Below are positions 1-6,245 of a stretch of 17,713 nt of DNA, piece by piece. The DNA is from an uncultured Verrucomicrobiales bacterium. Lineage in GTDB: Bacteria > Verrucomicrobiota > Verrucomicrobiia > Verrucomicrobiales > Akkermansiaceae. The stretch's first letter is position 1, and each line of letters begins with the position of its first letter. Where the stretch lies: assembly GCA_937916135.1 (NCBI GenBank), contig CALFTQ010000022.1:1-17713 (forward strand), written 5' to 3'. Under the pieces are notes generated by a model. It ran no database searches and was not told the origin of the DNA. It saw nothing but the letters and a program-made list of their open reading frames with translations. A program made the translations under genes and the position numbers.

Positions 1-127
1 TTTCACGGGCTTTGAATGCCGCTCGCTGGCGCTCGCAAACTAATCGCCAAATTCCAATTGATCGAGCTCCGTACTCAAACTTTGGGATACGTGTGGGAAT
101 GTTCCATGTGGAACATTCCTATTTACT
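1..127. other. Intergenic left edge with one parS-like palindrome
   Basis: This short stretch lies downstream of the minus-strand TPR gene. It contains the first palindrome copy (100-115) and nothing else that I can identify. There is no convincing terminator for the TPR gene: the palindrome could form a hairpin (24-nt symmetric context at 96-119) but no T-run follows it on the minus strand. The small reading frame crossing it owes its MFHVEH peptide to the palindrome and is not taken as a gene. Confidence 0.5.
100..115. promoter_or_regulatory. parS-like palindrome, copy 1
   Basis: TGTTCCATGTGGAACA, extended to a 24-nt near-perfect palindrome at 96-119. It differs from the universal chromosomal parS core (TGTTTCACGTGAAACA, established for ParB) at one base in each arm and at one central base (CATGTG for CACGTG). 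It lies just beyond the 3' end of the TPR gene. ParB binding is an inference. Confidence 0.6.
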
Positions 128-1510
128 CTATTGGGGGTTGATTACGGGTAAGACAGGTGGCAAGAGGCGTGTTTCTGGCCTGGACAAGATCTCCTCCAGG
201 TGGGCTTGCCAGATCTCTTTACTATCGGTATAGAGGGCTGCTCTGGCGCGGAAAATGGCTCCTGAGCATGCGCTGACCGCCCTGTTATAACAAGTGAGAA
301 GAAGCCCCCCTGCCCTGCTCATCTCATCTGCAGATTTTTGCAACATTGCAAGGTGTTTTTCAGCTTTCTGCAGTGTCTGGGTTGCGATGGCCAGTCGACC
401 AGATTCTGCCAATGAGCGGGTCTGAATGGCAGCTACCAGGCAGTTTTGTACGTGTTTTAACGGGGAGGCGTCGGGGGCATTGCAAGTCCGCGCAGCGGCA
501 TTGATAGCGGCGCCGGCAGGTGCGGCAGGTTGCAGGACCAGGAGCCGCAAGGGTAAGGTTCTGGCTTCCCATTGCATGATGATATCCCCTTCCCCTTCTC
601 CGTTCTGCACCTCTTTTGTAAGGGCAAGGCTGCGGCGCAATGCATCAAGCTTCTTACCCGCCTGCCAGTTGGCACTGACCTCTCCCAGCGATGCCGTGCG
701 GTAGATTGCTGCATCTGGCAGAGAAATGTGCGCTAAGTCATCCATGGCTGCTTTCTGCGCACCCTGGTACTGCAAAATTGCCTCTTCAAGGCGCCCGGCG
801 CGCCTCAGAAGGTGCGCACAGAGCAAGTGTGCAGCAGGATTGCCGGGAAGCAATTCTACGGCCTTACGGGCGCTTTGAATGGCATTTTCTGAGGGGCATG
901 GGGCATATTCCTCCAGCAGGGCCCGGCAGAAAAAGGCAAAGGGATTATCCTGATGCGATGCCGTGAGCTGGTTGGCGCGCTGAAGGATATTTCCCCCCTG
1001 CTCTGCCGCGTAATGATTCAGGAGGATATCCCAGCAGGCGGCCATCGTATCGCGTCTGTAGACCTCCGCACGTTGCTTGAACGCGGCAGCTGTGCCCTGC
1101 AAATCACCGGCTATGTATTGCAGAAAGGTGGAGAGATACCATTCTTCGACCGGGGTAAGTATGGCAGAGTCGAGCAGAGGATTGAGGGCTCGGAGATGGT
1201 GCTTGTAGGCAGGACTGCCACTGGGGTGAATCATCAGCATGCCCACATGTGCCATCACGAATGTTTCATCTGCCGCGATTGCTTGCTGGAAATGGTAACG
1301 TGCCTTCTCCTGGTAATTGAGCAGGCAGCACTGCAGACCAAGATTCAGATGCCTTGAAACCTCCGGATCCTCATGGATGACGGTCAATCGGAGTACCGGA
1401 TTTTCTGCGCTTGTTTCAGCCTGGTTCTGTAAAGTGTTATCCTCTGCCCAGCAATGCATTGCAGTTGCCAGACAGAGGATGGAATTTGTTAGTCTCATGA
1501 TGGGTGACAT
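128..1510 (-). CDS. Secreted TPR-repeat protein
   Basis: The product (460 residues from the first ATG, or 456 from the ATG at 1498) begins with a signal sequence. A short charged N-terminus and a hydrophobic stretch are followed by a likely signal peptidase site after CWA, so it should be exported. The mature part is almost entirely helical and contains tetratricopeptide-like units. Examples are the stretch at about residues 52-82 (LGLQCCLLNYQEKARYHFQQ and on) and about 215-255, where alanines and leucines fall in TPR register. TPRs are protein-binding scaffolds; no catalytic motif is visible. The first ATG overlaps the argS stop codon in a TAATG junction, so the gene is probably co-transcribed and translationally coupled with argS. 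The ATG at 1498 gives a more typical signal peptide and is a fair alternative. No ligand or pathway can be named. Confidence 0.8.
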   Translation of the reverse strand: MSPIMRLTNSILCLATAMHCWAEDNTLQNQAETSAENPVLRLTVIHEDPEVSRHLNLGLQCCLLNYQEKARYHFQQAIAADETFVMAHVGMLMIHPSGSPAYKHHLRALNPLLDSAILTPVEEWYLSTFLQYIAGDLQGTAAAFKQRAEVYRRDTMAACWDILLNHYAAEQGGNILQRANQLTASHQDNPFAFFCRALLEEYAPCPSENAIQSARKAVELLPGNPAAHLLCAHLLRRAGRLEEAILQYQGAQKAAMDDLAHISLPDAAIYRTASLGEVSANWQAGKKLDALRRSLALTKEVQNGEGEGDIIMQWEARTLPLRLLVLQPAAPAGAAINAAARTCNAPDASPLKHVQNCLVAAIQTRSLAESGRLAIATQTLQKAEKHLAMLQKSADEMSRAGGLLLTCYNRAVSACSGAIFRARAALYTDSKEIWQAHLEEILSRPETRLLPPVLPVINPQ

Positions 1511-3264
1511 TACATGCGTTCGGGCATGGTAATACCGAAAAGCCCCATGCCTTTCTTGAGCACTCTGGCTGTTAAATCACAGAGGGCAAGGCGTGTTTCG
1601 CGCACTGCTCCTTCGCTTTTCAGCACCGGGCAGGCCTCATAGAAACTGTGGAAAGCTTTGGCCAGTTCGTAGAGGTAAGCCGCCAGAAGATTCGGCCGGC
1701 AGTCATCAAGAGTAGAAGGTACAACTTCACCGAAGCGAACAAGGAGACGGGCCAGGTTGATTTCAGCGTTTTCGCTGATAGTCAGTGATTTAGGTGCAGT
1801 AAACTCACCATCAATCTTACGGAAAATGGAACGCACGCGCACGTAGGAATTCTGGAGGTACGGTGCTGTGTCCCCAGTGAGTGCGAGCATCTTTTCCCAG
1901 TCGAAAATGTAGTCACTCATGCGGTTCTGGGAAAGTTCCGCAAACTTGATGGCGCCGATACCGACCGCCTGGGCAACTGCGGCCTTTTCTTCTGTCGGCA
2001 TATCGGGGCTCTTGGCTTCGACGACTGCCGTGGCTCGGGTAACTGCTTCATCAATAACGTCCTGCAAGCTCACGGTATCGCCGGAGCGTGTCTTGAACGG
2101 GCGGCGGTCCTTGCCAAGAATGGAGCCGAAGGCTACATGGCGGAAGTCGCCGGTGATACCGCGCATGCGTTCGATATCGAAAATCTGCTTGAAGTGTTTG
2201 TCCTGGGGGGCGCCCACAACGTACCAGATGGCATCTGCCTTGAAGTTCTCTGTGCGATAGTCCAAGGTGGCGAGATCAGTGGTGGCATAAAGGAAACCGC
2301 CATCGGCCTTTCGGATGATTGCCGGAACCGGGCACCATTCACCGTCTTTCTGCACCAGGAAGGGATCATTCTGCGGCTTGTGGAAACCATCCGAAAAGAC
2401 GCAGATGGCACCATCGCTTTCACGGGCAATCCCCTTCCCTACCAAGTCTTCAACGAGTGGTGCAAGTGCATCATTATAAGCACTTTCGCCTAACCAGTAA
2501 TCGAAAGTGATATCCAACTGGGAGTAAATCTTTTCCAGACCAGTTTTAGTGACTGCTATGCACTTCTGCCAGATTTCAAGATTCTCGGTATCACCGCTCT
2601 GGAGCTTTACAAGCTCCTCCTTGCAGAGCGGAAGGAGTGTCTCGTCTTCCTTGCAGCGAGAATTCACTTCCTTATATACAGTAAGAAGTGCCTCAATGGG
2701 GTCTTTTTCCAGCTCATTCTGATCCAGAATATTCTTCCATCCCCACAAAATCATGCCGAACTGGGTTCCCCAGTCGCCTATGTGGTTATCGGTAATGACG
2801 TTGTGCCCCATGAAACGTGCCAGGCGCCCAAGGGTATCACCAATGATGGTAGAGCGAATGTGACCCACGTGCATCGGTTTGGCAACATTCGGTGCCGAAA
2901 AGTCAATGACGATTGTCTTTGGTTCTTCCACCACAGATACGCCAAGGCGTTCGTCGGTCAGCATTTGTGCTGCGCGCCCGGCAAAATATGCCGGCTTGAC
3001 GCGGAAATTGATGAAACCTGGGCCAGCAATTTCCAGTGTAGCTATTTCTGAATCGCCGAAATTCTCAATAACCTGAGTAGCAAGCGCACGCGGATTCATT
3101 TTTGCCTGCCTTGCCAGCATCATGGCTGCATTGCTCTGGTAATCGCCAAATCGTAAATCCTGCGAAGGAGTTACGGCAGCTTTGAATCCTGACGGAAGAG
3201 CATCGCCTAATATACTGCGAATTGTTCCGGTCAACTGCTCCGAAAGTAGAGTGGGTATAGTCAT
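1510..3264 (-). CDS. argS: Arginyl-tRNA synthetase
   Basis: This class I aminoacyl-tRNA synthetase charges tRNA-Arg with arginine in the cytoplasm. From the ATG at 3264 it is 584 residues, a normal length. The N-terminal Add-1 domain (about 1-110) binds the tRNA D-loop. The class I HIGH motif appears as HVGH at 132-135 within APNVAKPMHVGH. GDWGTQFG (about 163-170) is the family's hallmark, the KMSKS-equivalent loop reads GKDRRPFKTRSGD, and the C-terminal DALR anticodon-binding domain ends in GMGLFGITMPERM. A longer frame starts at 3297, but a near-perfect promoter (TTGACA, 17 nt, TAGAAT) lies inside those 11 extra codons. Its predicted start site falls a few bases before the ATG at 3264, so that ATG is chosen. 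The TPR gene follows with a 1-nt overlap. The identity is firm; only the start is debatable. Confidence 0.96.
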   Translation of the reverse strand: MTIPTLLSEQLTGTIRSILGDALPSGFKAAVTPSQDLRFGDYQSNAAMMLARQAKMNPRALATQVIENFGDSEIATLEIAGPGFINFRVKPAYFAGRAAQMLTDERLGVSVVEEPKTIVIDFSAPNVAKPMHVGHIRSTIIGDTLGRLARFMGHNVITDNHIGDWGTQFGMILWGWKNILDQNELEKDPIEALLTVYKEVNSRCKEDETLLPLCKEELVKLQSGDTENLEIWQKCIAVTKTGLEKIYSQLDITFDYWLGESAYNDALAPLVEDLVGKGIARESDGAICVFSDGFHKPQNDPFLVQKDGEWCPVPAIIRKADGGFLYATTDLATLDYRTENFKADAIWYVVGAPQDKHFKQIFDIERMRGITGDFRHVAFGSILGKDRRPFKTRSGDTVSLQDVIDEAVTRATAVVEAKSPDMPTEEKAAVAQAVGIGAIKFAELSQNRMSDYIFDWEKMLALTGDTAPYLQNSYVRVRSIFRKIDGEFTAPKSLTISENAEINLARLLVRFGEVVPSTLDDCRPNLLAAYLYELAKAFHSFYEACPVLKSEGAVRETRLALCDLTARVLKKGMGLFGITMPERM

Positions 3265-3275
3265 GTCTGGCGCAG

Positions 3276-3304
3276 ATTCTACACGTTTTTTCTTCATTTG
3301 TCAA
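3276..3304 (-). promoter_or_regulatory. argS promoter
   Basis: Read on the minus strand: -35 TTGACA (3299-3304), 17-nt spacer, -10 TAGAAT (3276-3281), then 11 nt to the ATG at 3264. This is a near-consensus sigma-70 promoter. With transcription starting 6-8 nt after the -10 box, only about 3-5 nt of leader remain and no Shine-Dalgarno site is possible. Confidence 0.75.
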
Positions 3305-3335
3305 TGTTTTCAAACTCCTTGGAGCAGGTGTACTA

Positions 3336-3351
3336 TGTTCCATGTGGAACA
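3336..3351. promoter_or_regulatory. parS-like palindrome, copy 2
   Basis: TGTTCCATGTGGAACA between the divergent argS promoter and the promoter of non-coding unit A. Its centre is 27.5 nt upstream of the first base of the unit A -35 box, exactly the spacing seen for copy 3 and unit B. It is followed by AATTT, also as in copy 3. Confidence 0.65.
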
Positions 3352-3370
3352 ATTTTGTTGGTGAAAATTC

Positions 3371-3399
3371 TTGAAAAACTGAGCTGACTATGGTATATA
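3371..3399 (+). promoter_or_regulatory. Promoter of non-coding unit A
   Basis: -35 TTGAAA (3371-3376), 17-nt spacer, -10 TATATA (3394-3399). The predicted start near 3405-3407 coincides with the first base of the RNA's closing stem (A3407). The context AAAATTCTTGA...ATGGTA is repeated in the unit B promoter. Confidence 0.55.
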
Positions 3400-3405
3400 C
3401 ATACT

Positions 3406-3628
3406 CAGCTGCCGTGTTCGTGACGCGTGGTTTCACAGGCCCGGACCGTTATAGAACTACAAGGGGCATCAAGCTTATATGGGTATTATGTTCCGTCCAA
3501 TGGATACCTCAGACGACCCAGGCTCCGCACCCACCTGATTACAGGGAACGTGGCTCTTCTACCACTGACGGCACGGCGGTTAATCTTATATGAAGGAATC
3601 CTGATTTCATGTGAAATCAGGATTTTTT
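3406..3628 (+). ncRNA. Candidate structured RNA, 6S-like (unit A)
   Basis: This is a likely small RNA with its own promoter and a strong terminator. Complementary arms close it end to end: 3407-3416 with 3572-3581 (GCCGTG/CACGGC core plus GU pairs). Inside are GTGG 3427-3430 with CCAC 3562-3565, GGGGC 3463-3467 with GCTCC 3522-3526, and a 7-bp apical hairpin 3481-3487/3503-3509 lying exactly midway. The long unpaired stretches on both sides between the inner stems give a rod of about 175 nt with a central bubble. That is the architecture of 6S RNA, which mimics an open promoter and binds RNA polymerase. I do not recognise primary-sequence identity to a known 6S RNA, so this is inferred from shape. 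A weak reading frame covers the region but shows no protein-like features. Confidence 0.5.
3597..3628 (+). terminator. Intrinsic terminator of unit A
   Basis: Perfect 12-bp stem (3597-3608 with 3613-3624), ATGT loop, T-run at 3623-3628. The T-run and the 3' arm overlap the last codons and stop (3617-3619) of the convergent glycosyltransferase gene, where the Ts are the two terminal lysine codons. No T-run exists on the minus side, so it serves the plus-strand RNA. Confidence 0.8.
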
Positions 3629-4630
3629 CATCAATTTTGCGGCAAGGGCGTAGGTAAATGGACACATAACTCTTATAGCCCAAGGTATTTTTTTCCAGAA
3701 GGGACCTTTAATATGAGCATCAGCTATTCGTTCACGCCATGGTTTTTTCCAGAAAAACGCTTGCCTTTTTAATTCTGCAAAGCGATTATTGAAATATACG
3801 TAAAGTATACTGCATTCTGGATGCGTTGAAATGTAGCATTTCAGCTCATCGAGTATGGGTTGATGAGAGAGAATTCCTCGTTCATAATAATTGCGCGATG
3901 CTGCATCATGCTTTATTAGTTGAATGATACTGAGGTTGTTTGTTTTGCCACCTGATGAAATATTTCCTTCATGACGACGATAATAGAGAAGAATACCATT
4001 TTCAATGATAACAAAGCTACCTAACATGAGAGAGCGGCTCGCAAACATCGTGTCATCGAGAGTGAAGCATTCTGCTGGTAAATTGCCAAACTCAGTAAAA
4101 ATGCGCTTTGACATGCACATCATGCACCCCCACCATTCGAGTCCATGAGGTATAGATTTTTCCTTTATATCAGAAATATCATATTCTTTAAAAACTAATT
4201 GTTCGTCAGAAACATTCTCTATTGGTACATACTCATTTGAAAAAGGTTCAAGTTTACCACTTACTGCGCATGCGTTGGGATGTTTGAGTATGGCTAGTCC
4301 GGTAAGTCTCGTTCTATCCGGATGCAAGATATCATCTCCATCTACTCGCATCAGCCAGTCATTTTGCGAGAGACGGACTGCTGTATTCATGTTGACGGCG
4401 ACGCGCCCATTCTTGGTGCACCGATGAGCGACTATTCTGCGGGTTCCTTTGTATTCGCGAACTTTTTCCTGAATGATATCGAATGTTGAATCAGAAGAAT
4501 TGTCATCGCAAAAAATGAACTCTAGCTCACCATCATATTCCTGGCTTAAAACGGAGTCAACACAGTCTGCAATATAAGCTTCCTGGTTATAGCTCATAAC
4601 AAGAATACTAATGGATGGCAGCGTTTTCAT
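3617..4630 (-). CDS. Family 2 glycosyltransferase
   Basis: A 337-residue GT-A-fold glycosyltransferase of family GT2, which transfers a sugar from a nucleotide-sugar donor, typically to surface polysaccharide or lipid-linked acceptors. The N-terminal SISILVMSYNQEAYI (about 6-20) is the usual first beta strand and nucleotide-binding start. CDDNSSD (41-47) is the second donor-binding motif, and RVDGDD (95-100) contains the metal-binding DxD. The C-terminal 60 residues are basic and aromatic, suggesting peripheral membrane attachment; no membrane span is evident. The frame opens four codons earlier at 4642, but that ATG is part of the -10 box (TATAATG), so the ATG at 4630 must be the working start. 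The gene is visibly AT-rich (14 G/C of 60 bases at 4141-4200) and isolated from other polysaccharide genes, which suggests acquisition. Donor and acceptor cannot be named. Confidence 0.88.
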   Translation of the reverse strand: MKTLPSISILVMSYNQEAYIADCVDSVLSQEYDGELEFIFCDDNSSDSTFDIIQEKVREYKGTRRIVAHRCTKNGRVAVNMNTAVRLSQNDWLMRVDGDDILHPDRTRLTGLAILKHPNACAVSGKLEPFSNEYVPIENVSDEQLVFKEYDISDIKEKSIPHGLEWWGCMMCMSKRIFTEFGNLPAECFTLDDTMFASRSLMLGSFVIIENGILLYYRRHEGNISSGGKTNNLSIIQLIKHDAASRNYYERGILSHQPILDELKCYISTHPECSILYVYFNNRFAELKRQAFFWKKPWRERIADAHIKGPFWKKIPWAIRVMCPFTYALAAKLMKKS

Positions 4631-4640
4631 GTACTGCGGC

Positions 4641-4668
4641 ATTATATCATATTATCGACGATTTACAA
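4641..4668 (-). promoter_or_regulatory. Glycosyltransferase promoter
   Basis: On the minus strand: -35 TTGTAA (4663-4668), 16-nt spacer, -10 TATAAT (4641-4646), then 10 nt to the ATG at 4630. The leader would be 2-5 nt. The alternative upstream ATG overlaps the -10 hexamer and cannot be transcribed from this promoter. Confidence 0.65.
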
Positions 4669-4745
4669 GGCAATTCAGTGTTCAACTGAGCTCCAGGTAA
4701 ATAGCTGGAGTAGTGAAACAGCTGATTGATGTTGAAAGCAGCGGT

Positions 4746-4761
4746 TGTTCCACGTGGAACA
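4746..4761. promoter_or_regulatory. parS-like palindrome, copy 3 (perfectly symmetric)
   Basis: TGTTCCACGTGGAACA, the only fully symmetric intact copy and the one closest to canonical parS (it carries the CACGTG centre and differs by one base per arm). It sits 27.5 nt (centre) upstream of the unit B -35 box and is followed by AATTTGG, matching copy 2. Confidence 0.7.
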
Positions 4762-4780
4762 ATTTGGCTGTAAAAAATTC

Positions 4781-4810
4781 TTGATATCTCTACTCTCCAT
4801 ATGGTAAATT
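4781..4810 (+). promoter_or_regulatory. Promoter of non-coding unit B
   Basis: -35 TTGATA (4781-4786) and a weak -10, either GTAAAT (4804-4809) with 17-nt spacing or TAAATT with 18. The context AAAAATTCTTGA and ATGGTAAA aligns with the unit A promoter, which supports it despite the poor -10 box. Confidence 0.45.
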
Positions 4811-4815
4811 ATTTT

Positions 4816-4990
4816 GTCGGTTCCGTTACTCGTCATGCATGCTTTCACAGGGAAGGGAATATCGTTAAAAAGCTACAAAGGGACGCCTCTCTAATTTGGG
4901 TACGCTGTATTATTCCGCCGAAGGCTCAAACGCGTGGCTCATCGCTCAGCATTTTGTTATCCTCACTTGTGATATACTCTGTTTTTATCG
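4816..4990 (+). ncRNA. Candidate structured RNA, paralogue of unit A (unit B)
   Basis: Six short blocks recur here in the same order as in unit A: TTTCACAGG (4843; unit A 3431), CTACAA-GGG (4873; 3457), TTTGGGTA (4895; 3478 as TATGGGTA), TATTATTCCG (4908; 3485 as TATTATGTTCCG), AGGCTC (4922; 3520), and GTGGCTC (4934; 3550). The first blocks keep their spacing within 1-4 nt and the later ones are closer together. No clear closing stem was found by eye and the 3' end is uncertain: a T-run lies at 4982-4986 behind a weak hairpin. The region may therefore be a diverged or decayed copy. The one reading frame here has no protein-like features. The right end is a guess. Confidence 0.35.
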
Positions 4991-5010
4991 GTAAATTTTG
5001 CTCGGTGTAA

Positions 5011-5099
5011 TGACATTCTAAGTGTATTTTATCTAAAACACACATTATGAGACTTTAAGAGATATTTAATAAAAAAGTGTCAAAATTTGCAAAGAAAAC
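5011..5099. other. AT-rich spacer
   Basis: Very AT-rich stretch between unit B and the DUF805 promoter. Apart from short A and T runs I see no gene, repeat or structured element in it. Confidence 0.5.
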
Positions 5100-5128
5100 T
5101 TGATTTTAATGAGCAATGAAGTTATAAT
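5100..5128 (+). promoter_or_regulatory. Promoter of the DUF805 gene
   Basis: -35 TTGATT (5100-5105), 17-nt spacer, consensus -10 TATAAT (5123-5128), then 12 nt to the ATG at 5141. The expected start near 5135 leaves about 6 nt of leader and no room for a Shine-Dalgarno site. Confidence 0.75.
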
Positions 5129-5140
5129 CTGCGCAGAGCG

Positions 5141-6034
5141 ATGAAGTACTACTACCTGGATTCAGAAAAGAAGGTGCAGGGTCCTGTATCGGAAACAGAG
5201 TTGAGAGTTTTACACGAGAGTGGGCGACTCAGTGATGAAACGATGGCAGCTGCAGCAGGAGATTCCGGGTGGAAGCCCTTATCCACATTGTTAAAACAAA
5301 TTTCTTCGCAATGTTCCACATGGAACAATTCTGATAGGAAGTGTCCGCATTGTCAGCAGACGATCGAACATATTGAAGCAGACGGGAAATGCCCGCACTG
5401 TGGTGCCATTGTAGTGGAGAAGGGCAGGGGAGTATGGGATGCTTTCATAGATAGCATTCGTAAATCCTTTGATTACAAAGGCAGGTCTACCAGAACGGAG
5501 TTCTGGGGATTTTGCCTGTTTTACTACGTTTTTTCCTTGGCGGTTGAGTATATCCCTTCTTATCTTCTTATTCCAAGCTCTACAGTATCGTCATTTCAAC
5601 AACAGGTTGAGCAGGCATCACGCACGGGAGATATTGAACTGGTATCTCACGCGATGGATATGTACTTTTCTGATCCGATGGTAATTGCCACTATTGGTTT
5701 GTATTGGTTCTACCACATTCTGATGGCTTTTCCTTTCCTCGCTGTTTCGGTTCGCCGCTTGCATGATTCAGGCAGAAGCGCGGCGGCGGTCATTTTCGGG
5801 TGTGCATCTCATTTGATGTTTATTCTGAGTGTTATCTGGTTTATTGCGTCTTTATTCATTAATATTGACCATTTACAGGCAACTATGCGCGTAATTCCGG
5901 AGAGTCTGGTGATGTCTCTGGGTTCTTTCCTGCTTTCTTTCATGGTGTTGATGCTGGTTTCCCTTTATCTCTTCATTATGATGCTTCTGCCTGGTCAGAA
6001 TGGAATCAATAAGTATGGCTGTCCTAAGCTCTGA
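5141..6034 (+). CDS. GYF_2 / zinc-ribbon / DUF805 membrane protein
   Basis: A 297-residue protein with three parts. Residues 1-50 form a GYF_2 domain (KYYYLDSEKKVQGPVSETEL, then a conserved W at 44), a peptide-binding module. Residues 68-87 are a zinc ribbon with CPHC (68-71) and CPHC (84-87). From about 98 to the end is a DUF805 domain, recognisable from the FDYKGRSTRTEFW start, RRLHDSGRS (205-213) and the closing GQNGINKYGCP. It has about four membrane spans (124-147, 178-203, 215-241, 258-284). The function of DUF805 is not established; the soluble N-terminus probably faces the cytoplasm and recruits a partner. The start is supported by the GYF_2 domain beginning at residue 2 and by a promoter immediately upstream. 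Codons 58-63 (CSTWNN) are a parS-like palindrome in the linker between the GYF_2 and zinc-ribbon parts. Confidence 0.88.
   Translation: MKYYYLDSEKKVQGPVSETELRVLHESGRLSDETMAAAAGDSGWKPLSTLLKQISSQCSTWNNSDRKCPHCQQTIEHIEADGKCPHCGAIVVEKGRGVWDAFIDSIRKSFDYKGRSTRTEFWGFCLFYYVFSLAVEYIPSYLLIPSSTVSSFQQQVEQASRTGDIELVSHAMDMYFSDPMVIATIGLYWFYHILMAFPFLAVSVRRLHDSGRSAAAVIFGCASHLMFILSVIWFIASLFINIDHLQATMRVIPESLVMSLGSFLLSFMVLMLVSLYLFIMMLLPGQNGINKYGCPKL
5312..5327. promoter_or_regulatory. parS-like palindrome, copy 4 (inside coding sequence)
   Basis: TGTTCCACATGGAACA, the reverse complement of copies 1, 2 and 7. It lies within the DUF805 gene, in phase with the codons for residues 58-63, in a poorly constrained linker. 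Location in a coding linker is typical of chromosomal parS sites in other bacteria and argues against a simple promoter-operator role here. Confidence 0.6.
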
Positions 6035-6048
6035 TGCGGATATAGAAC

Positions 6049-6064
6049 TGTTCCACGTGATTTC
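6049..6064. promoter_or_regulatory. Degenerate parS-like palindrome, copy 5
   Basis: TGTTCCACGTGATTTC: left arm and CACGTG centre intact, right arm lost. Probably a decayed site; whether it is still bound cannot be told. Confidence 0.3.
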
Positions 6065-6212
6065 TTATTGTATATAGTACCTGGATTACGCTATATTCTT
6101 CCGATTCAGTATCAACCCAAGTTTATCTAATAGAAATTTCACGCGTTTAACGTCTTTTCTCGCAATTCTGAGCGATAGTCACGCTTGTATAGCCCCCATT
6201 TAATCATCCAGA

Positions 6213-6228
6213 TGTTCCACATGGAACA
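6213..6228. promoter_or_regulatory. parS-like palindrome, copy 6
   Basis: TGTTCCACATGGAACA just upstream of miaA, 53 bp centre to centre from copy 7. That is about five helical turns, so both sites would lie on the same face of the helix. Confidence 0.6.
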
Positions 6229-6245
6229 AAAGTTCCTACATTAAT

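Larger units (their letters stand above)
6035..6245. other. Intergenic region before miaA
   Basis: AT-rich. It carries the half palindrome (6049-6064) and intact copy 6 (6213-6228). TTGTAT (6068-6073), 18 nt, TATATT (6092-6097) would be a weak plus-strand promoter, but the downstream sequence lacks the block order of units A and B. No clear miaA promoter or Shine-Dalgarno site was found. Confidence 0.4.

Noticed and set aside
1..99. A third RNA unit starting with TTTCACGGG at the left edge
   Set aside because: Only the first block resembles units A and B; CTACAA-GGG is absent and the TTTGGG-like word is about 30 nt too far away. The palindrome is downstream rather than upstream.
3390..3593. 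Small plus-strand reading frame
   Set aside because: It begins inside the -10 region of unit A and lies in a sequence with end-to-end base pairing; its composition is not protein-like.
4801..5010. 69-codon plus-strand frame
   Set aside because: Its ATG overlaps the unit B promoter and the peptide does not resemble the one read across unit A although the DNA blocks align, which argues for RNA rather than protein.
6049..6200. A third RNA unit behind the half palindrome
   Set aside because: A weak promoter and a TTTCACGCG word exist, but the palindrome-to-promoter distance is 11.5 rather than 27.5 nt and the later blocks are missing.
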